Assembly (NCBI RefSeq): GCF_026427355.1
Contig: NZ_CP102664.1
Span: 2,666,001-2,730,000, forward strand
Direction: 5' to 3'
Length of the DNA: 64,000 nucleotides
DNA from: Sphingobium sp. JS3065
GTDB lineage: Bacteria; Pseudomonadota; Alphaproteobacteria; Sphingomonadales; Sphingomonadaceae
A program made the position numbers and the translations under genes. Of this stretch, positions 57,191 to 64,000 are shown piece after piece. The first letter of the stretch is position 1, and every line of letters starts with the position of its first letter. Below the pieces are notes generated by a model. The model worked only from the letters and a program-made list of their open reading frames with translations. It was not told the DNA's origin and searched no databases.

Positions 57191-57925
57191 GTGAAAGCCC
57201 TTTCCGGACTTGCCCTCATCGCCCTTTGCCTGACCGTCGCCGCCTGCGGCAAGAAGGATGCGGGGGGCACCACTTCAGCCGAACCGGTCGCCGCCGTTGC
57301 CGCGCCTGCGGGCACGACATGGTCCGAAACCGTCGCCACCACGCCCGAGGGCCATTTCATCATGGGCAACCCCAATGCGAAGGTGAAGCTGATCGAATAT
57401 GGTTCCTACACCTGTTCGCACTGCCGCGATTTCGCCGCTGAATCGGCCGAGGAGATCAAGCAGATCGTCGACAGCGGCAAGATGAGCTTCGAATTCCGCA
57501 ACTATGTGCGCGATCCCATCGACATTTCGACCGCGCTGCTAGCGCGCTGCGGCGGCAAGGACATATTCTATCCCCTGTCCGACCAGTTCTTCGCCAACCA
57601 GAACGCGATGTTCGAAAAGGCGCAGGCGCTGGGCGACGAGAAATACAAGGCGCTGATGAGCGCCCCCCCGGCCGAGCGTTTCGGCCAGCTTGCCCAGGCG
57701 ATCGGCCTGGTCGACTTCGCCAAGCAGCGCGGCATAGCGGAAGATCAGGCAAAACAGTGCCTGGCCGACACCGCCGCCGCCGAAAAGCTGGCCAAGGGCG
57801 TGGAAGAGGCGAACGCCCAATATAAGATCGAGGGCACGCCGAGCTTCATCCTGAACGGCGTGATGGTGGAGAATACCGCCGCCTGGCCGGCGCTGCGCAC
57901 CAAGCTCAAGGAAGCGGGACTCTAA
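57191..57925 (+). CDS. DsbA-like lipoprotein thiol-disulfide oxidoreductase (II)
   Basis: 244 residues. Lipobox signal KALSGLALIALCLTVAAC (Cys19), so membrane-anchored. Thioredoxin fold with CSHC in YGSYTCSHCRDFAAESA, and cis-Pro loop KIEGTPSFILNG. It shares the domain and layout of the preceding gene but is lipidated and has a longer linker. The start is GTG at 57191. It lies 45 bp after the first copy and about 100 bp before smc. Confidence 0.9.
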   Translation: MKALSGLALIALCLTVAACGKKDAGGTTSAEPVAAVAAPAGTTWSETVATTPEGHFIMGNPNAKVKLIEYGSYTCSHCRDFAAESAEEIKQIVDSGKMSFEFRNYVRDPIDISTALLARCGGKDIFYPLSDQFFANQNAMFEKAQALGDEKYKALMSAPPAERFGQLAQAIGLVDFAKQRGIAEDQAKQCLADTAAAEKLAKGVEEANAQYKIEGTPSFILNGVMVENTAAWPALRTKLKEAGL

Positions 57926-58022
57926 AAATCAGGGATTTGGGATTGGACAAGAGGGGGATGACGACATCGATGCGGCGTCCCGCTGGGGGCGGGGCGGCTT
58001 TGCGCTGCCCTGATCTTGTCCG

Positions 58023-61000
58023 ATGCAGATAAAGCGTCTCAAACTTTCCGGCTTCAAGAGCTTCGTCGACCCGACGGAGTTGCGCATCGAACCCGGCCTG
58101 ACCGGCATTGTCGGTCCCAATGGCTGCGGCAAGTCGAACCTGCTGGAAGCGATCCGTTGGGTCATGGGCGAATCCAGCGCCAAGTCGATGCGCGGCGGCG
58201 GCATGGAGGATGTGATCTTCGCGGGCACCGCCACCCGCCCCCAGCGGGATTTTGCCGAAGTCTCGCTGATGACCGTGCAGGAACAGGGCGAACTGTTCAA
58301 CGCGGTAGAAGTCGCCGCCGACGGCGAACTGGAAGTCACCCGCCGCATCGAACGCGGCGCGGGCAGCGCCTATCGCGCCAATGGCCGCGACGTCCGGGCC
58401 AAGGACATCGCGCTGATCTTCGCCGACGCCGCCACCGGGCCGCACAGCCCGGCTCTGGTCAGCCAGGGCCGCATCGCCGCCGTCATCGCCGCCCGCCCGC
58501 AGGAACGCCGCGCCATGCTGGAGGAAGCGGCGGGCATTTCCGGCCTCCACGTCCGCCGCAAGGATGCCGAGCAGAAGCTGCGCGCCGCCGAAGCCAATCT
58601 CATGCGGCTGGACGAAATCCTTTCCGACATGGAGGCGCGCGCCAACAGCCTGCGCCGTCAGGCCAAGGCGGCGGAACGCTATATCCGCCTGTCCGAACAG
58701 ATCCGCATTGCCGAGGGCCGCGTGATCTTCGCCCGCTGGCGCGAAGCTGCCGCGTCCGCCGACGCCGCCCGTGCCGAGGCGAAACAGGCCGAAACCGCCG
58801 TCGCCGCCGCGCAGGAAGCCCAGCAGGCCGCCGCCGTCCACGCCAATGCCGCCGTCGAAGCGCTGGCGCAAAAACGCGCCGCCGCCCAGGCTGCCCGCGA
58901 CGCGGCCAGCGAGGCAGGACACAGGCTCACGGCGCTGCGCACCGAACGCGACGGCGTGGTTCGCCGCCTCCACGACCTGGCCCAGCAGGCGGACCGGCTG
59001 GAGGAAGACCGGGACCGCGAAGGCACGCTGGCCAATGACGCGGCGGAGGCGATCGCCCGCCTCACCGACGAAATCGCCGCGCTCAAGGCCCGCATCACCG
59101 AAACCGAAGCGATGCGCCCCGATTTCGCCGGCCGCATCGCCCGCGCCGACGATGCCGCCCGCGACGCCGAACTCGACCTTGCCAAGGCGATGGCGAAACA
59201 GGCGGGCGAGCAGGCCGAGCTGCGCGTGGCGGAGGCCGCTCTCGCCGCCGCCCGCAGCCGCCTCGACCGCGCTGCCCGCGAGGCGCAAAGGCTCGAATCC
59301 GAAGCCGCCGCCCTGCCCGACGCCGCCCCGCTGGAGGCCAAACGCGCCGAAGCCCTTGCTGCCCAGCAACAGGCCAGCGCCGACCGCGATTCTGCCGAAG
59401 CCGCGATCCGCACCGCCGAAGCCAGCCGCGCGCAAGCCGCCGAGCAGCGCGCCACCGCCGAAACCGCACTCTCTTCCGCCCGCGCCACCCTCGCCGCGCT
59501 GGACAGCGAAGCCGCTGCCCTGAAACGCGCGGTGGAAAATGGCACCGGCAACCGCAGCCGCGCACTCGACCGGTTGAAGGCCGCCCCCGGCTATGAACGC
59601 GCCCTTGCCGCCGCGCTGGGCGACGATCTGGAGGCCCCTATCGCCGCCGAGGGCAAACGCCGCTGGGCAGGCGCAACGGCACTCGACAGCGACCCCGCTC
59701 TGCCCGCGGGCTGCACGGCGCTGTCCACCCACGTCACCGCCCCGCCCGAACTGGCCCGCCGCCTTGCCCAGGTCGCGGTGGCGGAGAGCGACGAAAACCA
59801 GCCCCTGGCCGTCGGCCAGCGCCTCGTCACCAGGGATGGCCAGCTTCGCCGCTGGGACGGCTATGTCGCGGCGGAAGGGGGCGCGGCCGCCGCCGAACGC
59901 CTGATCCGCCTCAACCGCCTGGACGCCATCGCCGCCGCTCGCCCCGCCGCCGAGGCCGAAGTCGAGACCGCCCGCACAGCGCAGGACGCTGCCGCCGCCC
60001 GCGAGCGCGACGCCGCCCAGACGCTCGCCACCGGCCGCACGCAACTTGGCAATTCGGACCAGCGCCTGCGCACCGCCCTGCGCGCCGCCGACGAAGCCGC
60101 CGCCGCGCTGGAACGCCTGACCGACCGCCGCGAGGCGATTGAAGAACGCCTCGCCGAAGCCCGCGCCGACCTTGCCTCCGCACAGGCCGAACATGACAAG
60201 GCGCAAACCGCCCGCACGGCCATGCCCGATGGCGAGGAAACCCGCACCCTCGTCACCACGCTGCAACAGGCCAGCGAAAAGGCCCGCCTTGCCGTCAGCC
60301 AGCTTCAGGCCGATCAGGCGCTGGCCGACCGCGCGCTCGCCAGCGACCGCGAACGCATGGCCGCCGCGGACGCCGAAGCCAGGGGCTGGCGCGCCCGCGC
60401 AGGGGAAGCCGCCAAGCGCATCGCCGCCATGGTCGAACGCAACGACGCCATCGCCCGGGAACGCGCCGAAATCGCGGACCAGCCCGACCAGCTTGCCGCC
60501 ACCATCGCCACGCTCAGCGAACAGGGCGATGCGCTGACCCAAGCCGCCGACGCCGCCCGCCGCGAGGAAAGCGAGGCCGAAGCCGCCCTGCGCACCGCCG
60601 AACAGCGCGCCGCTCAGGCTGGCGAAACCCTCGCCGGATGCCGGGAGGCCCGCGCCACCGCCGTCGCCCGCGCCGAAGCCGCCGACGAAAAGCGCGTCGA
60701 AACCAACCGCCTCTCGGGCGAACGCTTCGAATGCCCGCCCCCGGTCCTGCCGGAAAAACTGGGCTTCGCCAGCGCCGACATCCGCATCGCCCAGTCCGAA
60801 CAGGCCGAGCATGACCGCCTGGCAGCGGAGCGCGAGCGCATCGGCCCGGTCAACCTGGTCGCCGCGCAGGAACTGGAGGAACTGGAAACCACCCAGGCCA
60901 ACAGCCGCGCCGAAAGCGAGGAGTTGAGCCAGGCGATCAACCGCCTGCGCGGTTCCATCGGCAGCCTCAACCGCGAAGGCCGCCAGCGCCTGCTCGCCGC

Positions 61001-61466
61001 GTTCGAGGCGGTGGACGGCCATTTCCGCCGCCTGTTCACCACCCTGTTCAACGGCGGCCAGGCGCATCTGGAACTGATCGATAGCGACGATCCGCTGGAG
61101 GCGGGCCTGGAGATCATGGCCCAGCCGCCGGGCAAGAAGCTCGCCGCCCTGACGCTGCTTTCAGGGGGCGAACAGGCGCTGACCGCCGTGGCGCTGATCT
61201 TCGGGCTGTTCCTGACGAATCCCGCGCCGATCTGCGTGCTGGACGAGGTCGACGCCCCGCTGGACGACGCCAATGTCGAACGCTTCTGCGACCTGCTCGA
61301 CGCGATGGTGGGACAGACCGACACCCGTTACCTGATCGTCAGCCACAATGCCGTGACCATGGCCCGCATGCACCGCCTGTTCGGCGTGACGATGGTGGAG
61401 CAGGGGGTGAGCCGCCTCGTCTCCGTCAACCTGGGCGGCGCGGAGGCGCTTCTGGCCGCCGAATGA
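58023..61466 (+). CDS. smc: Chromosome segregation ATPase SMC
   Basis: 1147 residues, full-length condensin subunit. N-terminal Walker A GIVGPNGCGKSNLLEAIRWV (31-39), long Ala/Glu/Arg-rich coiled coil (about 165-500), hinge (about 510-640, with APGYERALAAALGDDLEAPI), returning coiled coil, then signature LLSGGEQALTAVALIFGLFL (about 1046) and Walker B PICVLDEVDAPLDDANVERF (about 1069). MQIKRLKLSGFKSF at 58023 is the standard start. Ala-rich coil reflects the high GC. Confidence 0.97.
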   Translation: MQIKRLKLSGFKSFVDPTELRIEPGLTGIVGPNGCGKSNLLEAIRWVMGESSAKSMRGGGMEDVIFAGTATRPQRDFAEVSLMTVQEQGELFNAVEVAADGELEVTRRIERGAGSAYRANGRDVRAKDIALIFADAATGPHSPALVSQGRIAAVIAARPQERRAMLEEAAGISGLHVRRKDAEQKLRAAEANLMRLDEILSDMEARANSLRRQAKAAERYIRLSEQIRIAEGRVIFARWREAAASADAARAEAKQAETAVAAAQEAQQAAAVHANAAVEALAQKRAAAQAARDAASEAGHRLTALRTERDGVVRRLHDLAQQADRLEEDRDREGTLANDAAEAIARLTDEIAALKARITETEAMRPDFAGRIARADDAARDAELDLAKAMAKQAGEQAELRVAEAALAAARSRLDRAAREAQRLESEAAALPDAAPLEAKRAEALAAQQQASADRDSAEAAIRTAEASRAQAAEQRATAETALSSARATLAALDSEAAALKRAVENGTGNRSRALDRLKAAPGYERALAAALGDDLEAPIAAEGKRRWAGATALDSDPALPAGCTALSTHVTAPPELARRLAQVAVAESDENQPLAVGQRLVTRDGQLRRWDGYVAAEGGAAAAERLIRLNRLDAIAAARPAAEAEVETARTAQDAAAARERDAAQTLATGRTQLGNSDQRLRTALRAADEAAAALERLTDRREAIEERLAEARADLASAQAEHDKAQTARTAMPDGEETRTLVTTLQQASEKARLAVSQLQADQALADRALASDRERMAAADAEARGWRARAGEAAKRIAAMVERNDAIARERAEIADQPDQLAATIATLSEQGDALTQAADAARREESEAEAALRTAEQRAAQAGETLAGCREARATAVARAEAADEKRVETNRLSGERFECPPPVLPEKLGFASADIRIAQSEQAEHDRLAAERERIGPVNLVAAQELEELETTQANSRAESEELSQAINRLRGSIGSLNREGRQRLLAAFEAVDGHFRRLFTTLFNGGQAHLELIDSDDPLEAGLEIMAQPPGKKLAALTLLSGGEQALTAVALIFGLFLTNPAPICVLDEVDAPLDDANVERFCDLLDAMVGQTDTRYLIVSHNAVTMARMHRLFGVTMVEQGVSRLVSVNLGGAEALLAAE

Positions 61467-61483
61467 AGCGCGGCTCCTGAAGT

Positions 61484-62941
61484 TCAATCCCGGTCCATCC
61501 ACCCCCGCATCCGCCGGAACAGGCCCCGCTCCGCGACAGGCTCCAGCATTTCGCCCGGCCCTTCGGGATCGAGCGCCTCATTATCCGCCAGCCAGGCCTG
61601 AACATCGTTCAAGTCCGGCGTCACATAGGGCCGCAGGGTCCGCCCCGCCTTTTCCCGCAACTGGTCGATCGCGCCGATCAGTCCGCGCTCCGCGATCACC
61701 GCCGCCACCCGTTCGACCGGCAGGTCCAGATGCTCGGCGACCAGATCGTCGCGAATCGCCCGGATCATATCCTCCCGCCCTGCATTGGCCGCCAGCGCCG
61801 CATCGATCGTCACGTCGCATTCGGTATCCAGCCGCATCGACCGGTTGTTCATGTTGGACGACCCGACCCGCAACACCCGGTCATCGACGATCAATATCTT
61901 GGCATGGACATAGATCGGCGCCCCGCGCGCGGTGAAGGGATGGTATAATCGCAGCCGCCCATGCGCATCCCGCGCCTTCAACGCCTCGAACAGGCGCGCA
62001 CGCGCGGTATCCATCGCCTGCTGCTCCAGCCAGCCATCGGCCTGCTCCGGATTGACGATGACGATCTGCGGCCCGTCTTCCTCGCCCAGCCGGGCGGCGA
62101 TGGCCTCGGCAATGCGGCGGGACGCGAAATATTGGCTCTCCGCGTAAATATATCGCCGGGCCGACGCGATCTGGTTCACGAAAAGCCGCTCGATCTCGAC
62201 CAGCGGCTCCTGATCCTCCATCTCCGGCGCGGAGCGGGATATGGCGACGTCCACATCCTCGAACTGCACCGGCAGCGCGTCGGGCCAGCAATCGTCCACG
62301 CGCCCGACCGGCTCCAGCGCCCCTCCGCCAGCCCCCTTCCACCGGTTCCGGGCATGTTCGCCCAGGGCCGCCGCGACCGGCCCCTGCAAGGCCGTCGTCG
62401 CATCGTGCCACGGCCCATAGGCCGACCCGTCCGGATGCCGCCGCCCCGGATCGTCATCGCGATGATGCCGGGTGTCCCAACGATCCCTCGTCATGTCGAT
62501 CCCGCCGCAAAAGGCGAAGCAATCGTCGATCACCACGATCTTCTGATGGTGGGAGGCGGCCGTGGGATGATGGCTGTCCAGCTTTACCGTGATGCGCGAA
62601 TGGGCCATCCAGCGGACCGTGGTGAACAGGTTCGATGGCCGCACCATCGATTTCATCGCCCCCACGTCCCAGCGCAGCAGATAGATTTCCAGCTCCGGCG
62701 TCCGTTCCACCAGCCAGCTTATGAAGTCGCCGATCACCACCGGCGCGCCATCGGCCGCCTCATCCTCCCGGATCAGGCTGATCGCGGCGTCGAAGTCCCA
62801 GCCGACCAGCATGATCCGCTTCTTCGCCTTCATCATCGCGGCGCGGGCATGTTGGAAATAGGCATCCGCATCGACGATCACGCTCGCCTTCAGGGCGCGC
62901 TCGATACGCCAGCAATCCTCGCCCTCGCGCGGGCCGCTCAT
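61484..62941 (-). CDS. Phospholipase D-family protein
   Basis: 485 residues with two HKD motifs: HHQKIVVIDDCFAFCGGIDM (His132, Lys134, Asp139 area) and HAKILIVDDRVLRVGSSNMN. Similar to bacterial PLD/cardiolipin-synthase-like proteins of the VTT-less type that carry no membrane domain or signal peptide. Phosphatidyltransferase or phosphodiesterase activity is inferred. The ATG at 62941 overlaps the ubiA stop by 4 bp (ATGA), so it is coupled to ubiA. It converges with smc. Confidence 0.88.
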   Translation of the reverse strand: MSGPREGEDCWRIERALKASVIVDADAYFQHARAAMMKAKKRIMLVGWDFDAAISLIREDEAADGAPVVIGDFISWLVERTPELEIYLLRWDVGAMKSMVRPSNLFTTVRWMAHSRITVKLDSHHPTAASHHQKIVVIDDCFAFCGGIDMTRDRWDTRHHRDDDPGRRHPDGSAYGPWHDATTALQGPVAAALGEHARNRWKGAGGGALEPVGRVDDCWPDALPVQFEDVDVAISRSAPEMEDQEPLVEIERLFVNQIASARRYIYAESQYFASRRIAEAIAARLGEEDGPQIVIVNPEQADGWLEQQAMDTARARLFEALKARDAHGRLRLYHPFTARGAPIYVHAKILIVDDRVLRVGSSNMNNRSMRLDTECDVTIDAALAANAGREDMIRAIRDDLVAEHLDLPVERVAAVIAERGLIGAIDQLREKAGRTLRPYVTPDLNDVQAWLADNEALDPEGPGEMLEPVAERGLFRRMRGWMDRD

Positions 62942-63852
62942 GCGCTGCCCACCACCAGGCAACCCAGGAACATGAGCAGTCCGGCAAAGCGGTTGGACCG
63001 GAATTTCGTCAAGGGATCGACCCCGTCCTCCTTCAAGGTCGCCACCTGCCAGCCCAGATGCACCGCCATCGGCAGCAGCGCCGCCAGCGCCAGCCCCTGC
63101 GGCCGGACCTGCCAGATCGCGCCCGCCCAAAGCGCCAGCGCCAGCGCATAGCAGAGCGTCACCCCGCCGCGCACGTGCCGCCCCATGGACAGGGCGCTCG
63201 ACCCGATGCCGATCAGCGCGTCATCCTCCCGGTCCTGCAAGGCGTAGATGGTGTCATAGCCTACCACCCAGAAGATGCAGCCGCCATAGAGCAGCAGGCC
63301 CGGCCCCAATGCCGAGAGGGTGAGCGACCCCGCAACTTCGCTCCACCCGACCAGCGCCGCCCAGGAAAAGACCAGACCCAGCCAGATTTGCGGCCAGCCG
63401 GTGATCCGCTTCATGAAGGGGTAAGCAGCCACCAGCGCCAGCGACCCCAGCGAAACGGCCTGCGCGTAGAGGTGGAGTTGCAGCAGAACCACCAGCCCGA
63501 TCAGGCAGAGGGCGAGCAGCCAGACCCAGGCGGTCTTCACCGAAACCGCCCCGCTCGCCAGGGGCCGCGAAGCCGTCCGCGCCACCTGCCGGTCCAGGTC
63601 GCGGTCGACGATATCGTTGAACACGCATCCCGCCCCGCGCATGGCGACGCTGCCCAGCAGCAGCCACAGGATCAGCGGCCAGTGCTGCCCTGCCCCGCCC
63701 GCCAGCGCCACCGCCCAGGCCCCCGGCCAGAACAGCAGCCACCAGCCGATGGGCCGGTCGAATCGCGCCAGCAAGGCCAGGGCGCGCGGGACATCCGGCA
63801 GGCGCGCGACCAGACCGCGCGCTTCGCTGTCGGGAACGATGCTACTTGCCAC
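62938..63852 (-). CDS. ubiA: 4-hydroxybenzoate polyprenyltransferase
   Basis: 304 residues, polytopic. First Asp-rich motif NDIVDRDLDRQVARTASRPL and second YALQDREDDALIGIGSSAL, which bind Mg-polyprenyl diphosphate. Early DRPIGWWLLFWPGAWAVAL and VVGYDTIYALQDR are typical of UbiA. It attaches the isoprenoid tail in ubiquinone synthesis. The start is GTG at 63852 with GGAG 5 nt upstream; a repeat reaches to 8 bp from the start. Confidence 0.94.
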   Translation of the reverse strand: MASSIVPDSEARGLVARLPDVPRALALLARFDRPIGWWLLFWPGAWAVALAGGAGQHWPLILWLLLGSVAMRGAGCVFNDIVDRDLDRQVARTASRPLASGAVSVKTAWVWLLALCLIGLVVLLQLHLYAQAVSLGSLALVAAYPFMKRITGWPQIWLGLVFSWAALVGWSEVAGSLTLSALGPGLLLYGGCIFWVVGYDTIYALQDREDDALIGIGSSALSMGRHVRGGVTLCYALALALWAGAIWQVRPQGLALAALLPMAVHLGWQVATLKEDGVDPLTKFRSNRFAGLLMFLGCLVVGSA

Positions 63853-63859
63853 ATTTACT

Positions 63860-63937
63860 CCGTTCGTCCTGATCTTGTCGAAGGACCGTTCTTCTCTAGA
63901 AGGAAAAAAAGGGCTTCGACAGGCTCAGCCCGAACGG
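63860..63937. repeat. Sphingomonad palindromic repeat, copy 4 of 4
   Basis: Arms CCGTTCGTCCTGATCTTGTC (from 63860) and GACAGGCTCAGCCCGAACGG (to 63937), about 27 bp each with several mismatches in the left arm, separated by an A-rich centre. It sits between divergent ubiA and the gene entering at 63953, so both promoters must be in or around it. The right arm is the same as in copy 3. Confidence 0.8.
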
Positions 63938-63952
63938 ATGATGGATTTTTTG

Positions 63953-64000
63953 ATGACCGCAACCCCCGCCTGGCCGCCGCAAAGCGCGCCACGCCTGCAT
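63953..64000 (+). CDS. N-terminus of a further gene (possibly rsmE)
   Basis: From the ATG at 63953 sixteen codons read MTATPAWPPQSAPRLH to the window edge. In-frame ATGs at 63938 and 63941 would give MMDFLM at the front. The phrase TPAWPPxSxPRL is what I recall at the start of sphingomonad RsmE (16S rRNA m3U1498 methyltransferase), often next to ubiA, but sixteen residues cannot prove it. No stop within the window. Confidence 0.4.
   Translation, partial: MTATPAWPPQSAPRLH

Noticed and set aside
57906..61067. A 1053-codon open frame antisense to smc, Gly/Ala-rich
   Set aside because: High GC with G/C at third positions opens antisense frames; the product is low-complexity, and the plus strand encodes a complete SMC with all motifs.

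Overview
The window looks like chromosomal DNA of a sphingomonad (Alphaproteobacteria, Sphingomonadales, most like Sphingobium or Sphingomonas). The basis is the high GC content, the protein sequences, alphaproteobacterial gene orders (serC-serA, hisZ-purA, the sufB-C-D-S block led by an Rrf2 regulator, ybgC-tolQRAB-pal, mutY-DUF721-dsbA-smc), and a recurring intergenic palindrome of the GTTCGGGCTGAGCCTGTCGAAG type. I see no rRNA, tRNA, CRISPR, prophage or replication origin. Nearly all of the window is core metabolism and envelope maintenance. The accessory material is one decayed IS110-type transposase (about 13.1-14.0 kb) and several families of small palindromic repeats.

Layout. 0-5.6 kb (minus): the start of a small protein cut by the window edge, purA, hisZ, serA and serC, with a probable structured leader ahead of serC. 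5.7-12.5 kb (plus): extensin-like lipoprotein, LOG-family protein, HAD pyrimidine nucleotidase with dapD, ATM1-type ABC exporter, TerC-type membrane protein. 12.5-14.2 kb: repeats plus the broken IS110 transposase. 14.3-21.1 kb (minus): an Rrf2 regulator and a full suf operon (sufB, an unknown gene, sufC, sufD, sufS, sufT, sufA, then an NAD-dependent epimerase) behind a 23-bp dyad that looks like the regulator's own operator. sufE lies apart at 26 kb. 21.2-25.8 kb: AraC regulator, an orphan intrinsic terminator that hints at a small RNA, pyrD, gamma-glutamyltransferase and a lipoprotein.

26.4-29.8 kb: an extended phage-shock locus. pspF is divergent from a small exported-peptide gene, pspA, pspB, pspC and two further short membrane proteins that resemble PspB; a good sigma-54 promoter sits in front. 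29.8-35.7 kb: 3-hydroxybutyryl-CoA dehydrogenase, then ybgC-tolQ-tolR-tolA-tolB-pal, interrupted by two different palindromic repeats. 35.8-43.5 kb: small unknown protein, M16 and M28 peptidases, clpB. 43.6-47.9 kb (minus): a large TonB-dependent receptor with a hairpin-rich leader, an M23 peptidase and a DUF2093 protein, then xseA, whose start codon lies 7 bp from that of divergent purD. 50.8-57.9 kb: membrane-anchored helix-hairpin-helix protein, the mutY-nudC-pmbA-cysQ group (minus), a DUF721 protein and two DsbA-like thiol oxidoreductases. 58.0-64.0 kb: smc, a phospholipase D-family protein, ubiA and the first codons of a further gene.

The best candidates for something undescribed are the PspB-like triplication and tiny exported peptide in the psp operon, the unknown gene embedded in suf, and the orphan minus-strand terminator near 22.25 kb. 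Most genes are confidently identifiable housekeeping genes. I found no clearly novel multi-gene defence or biosynthetic system.
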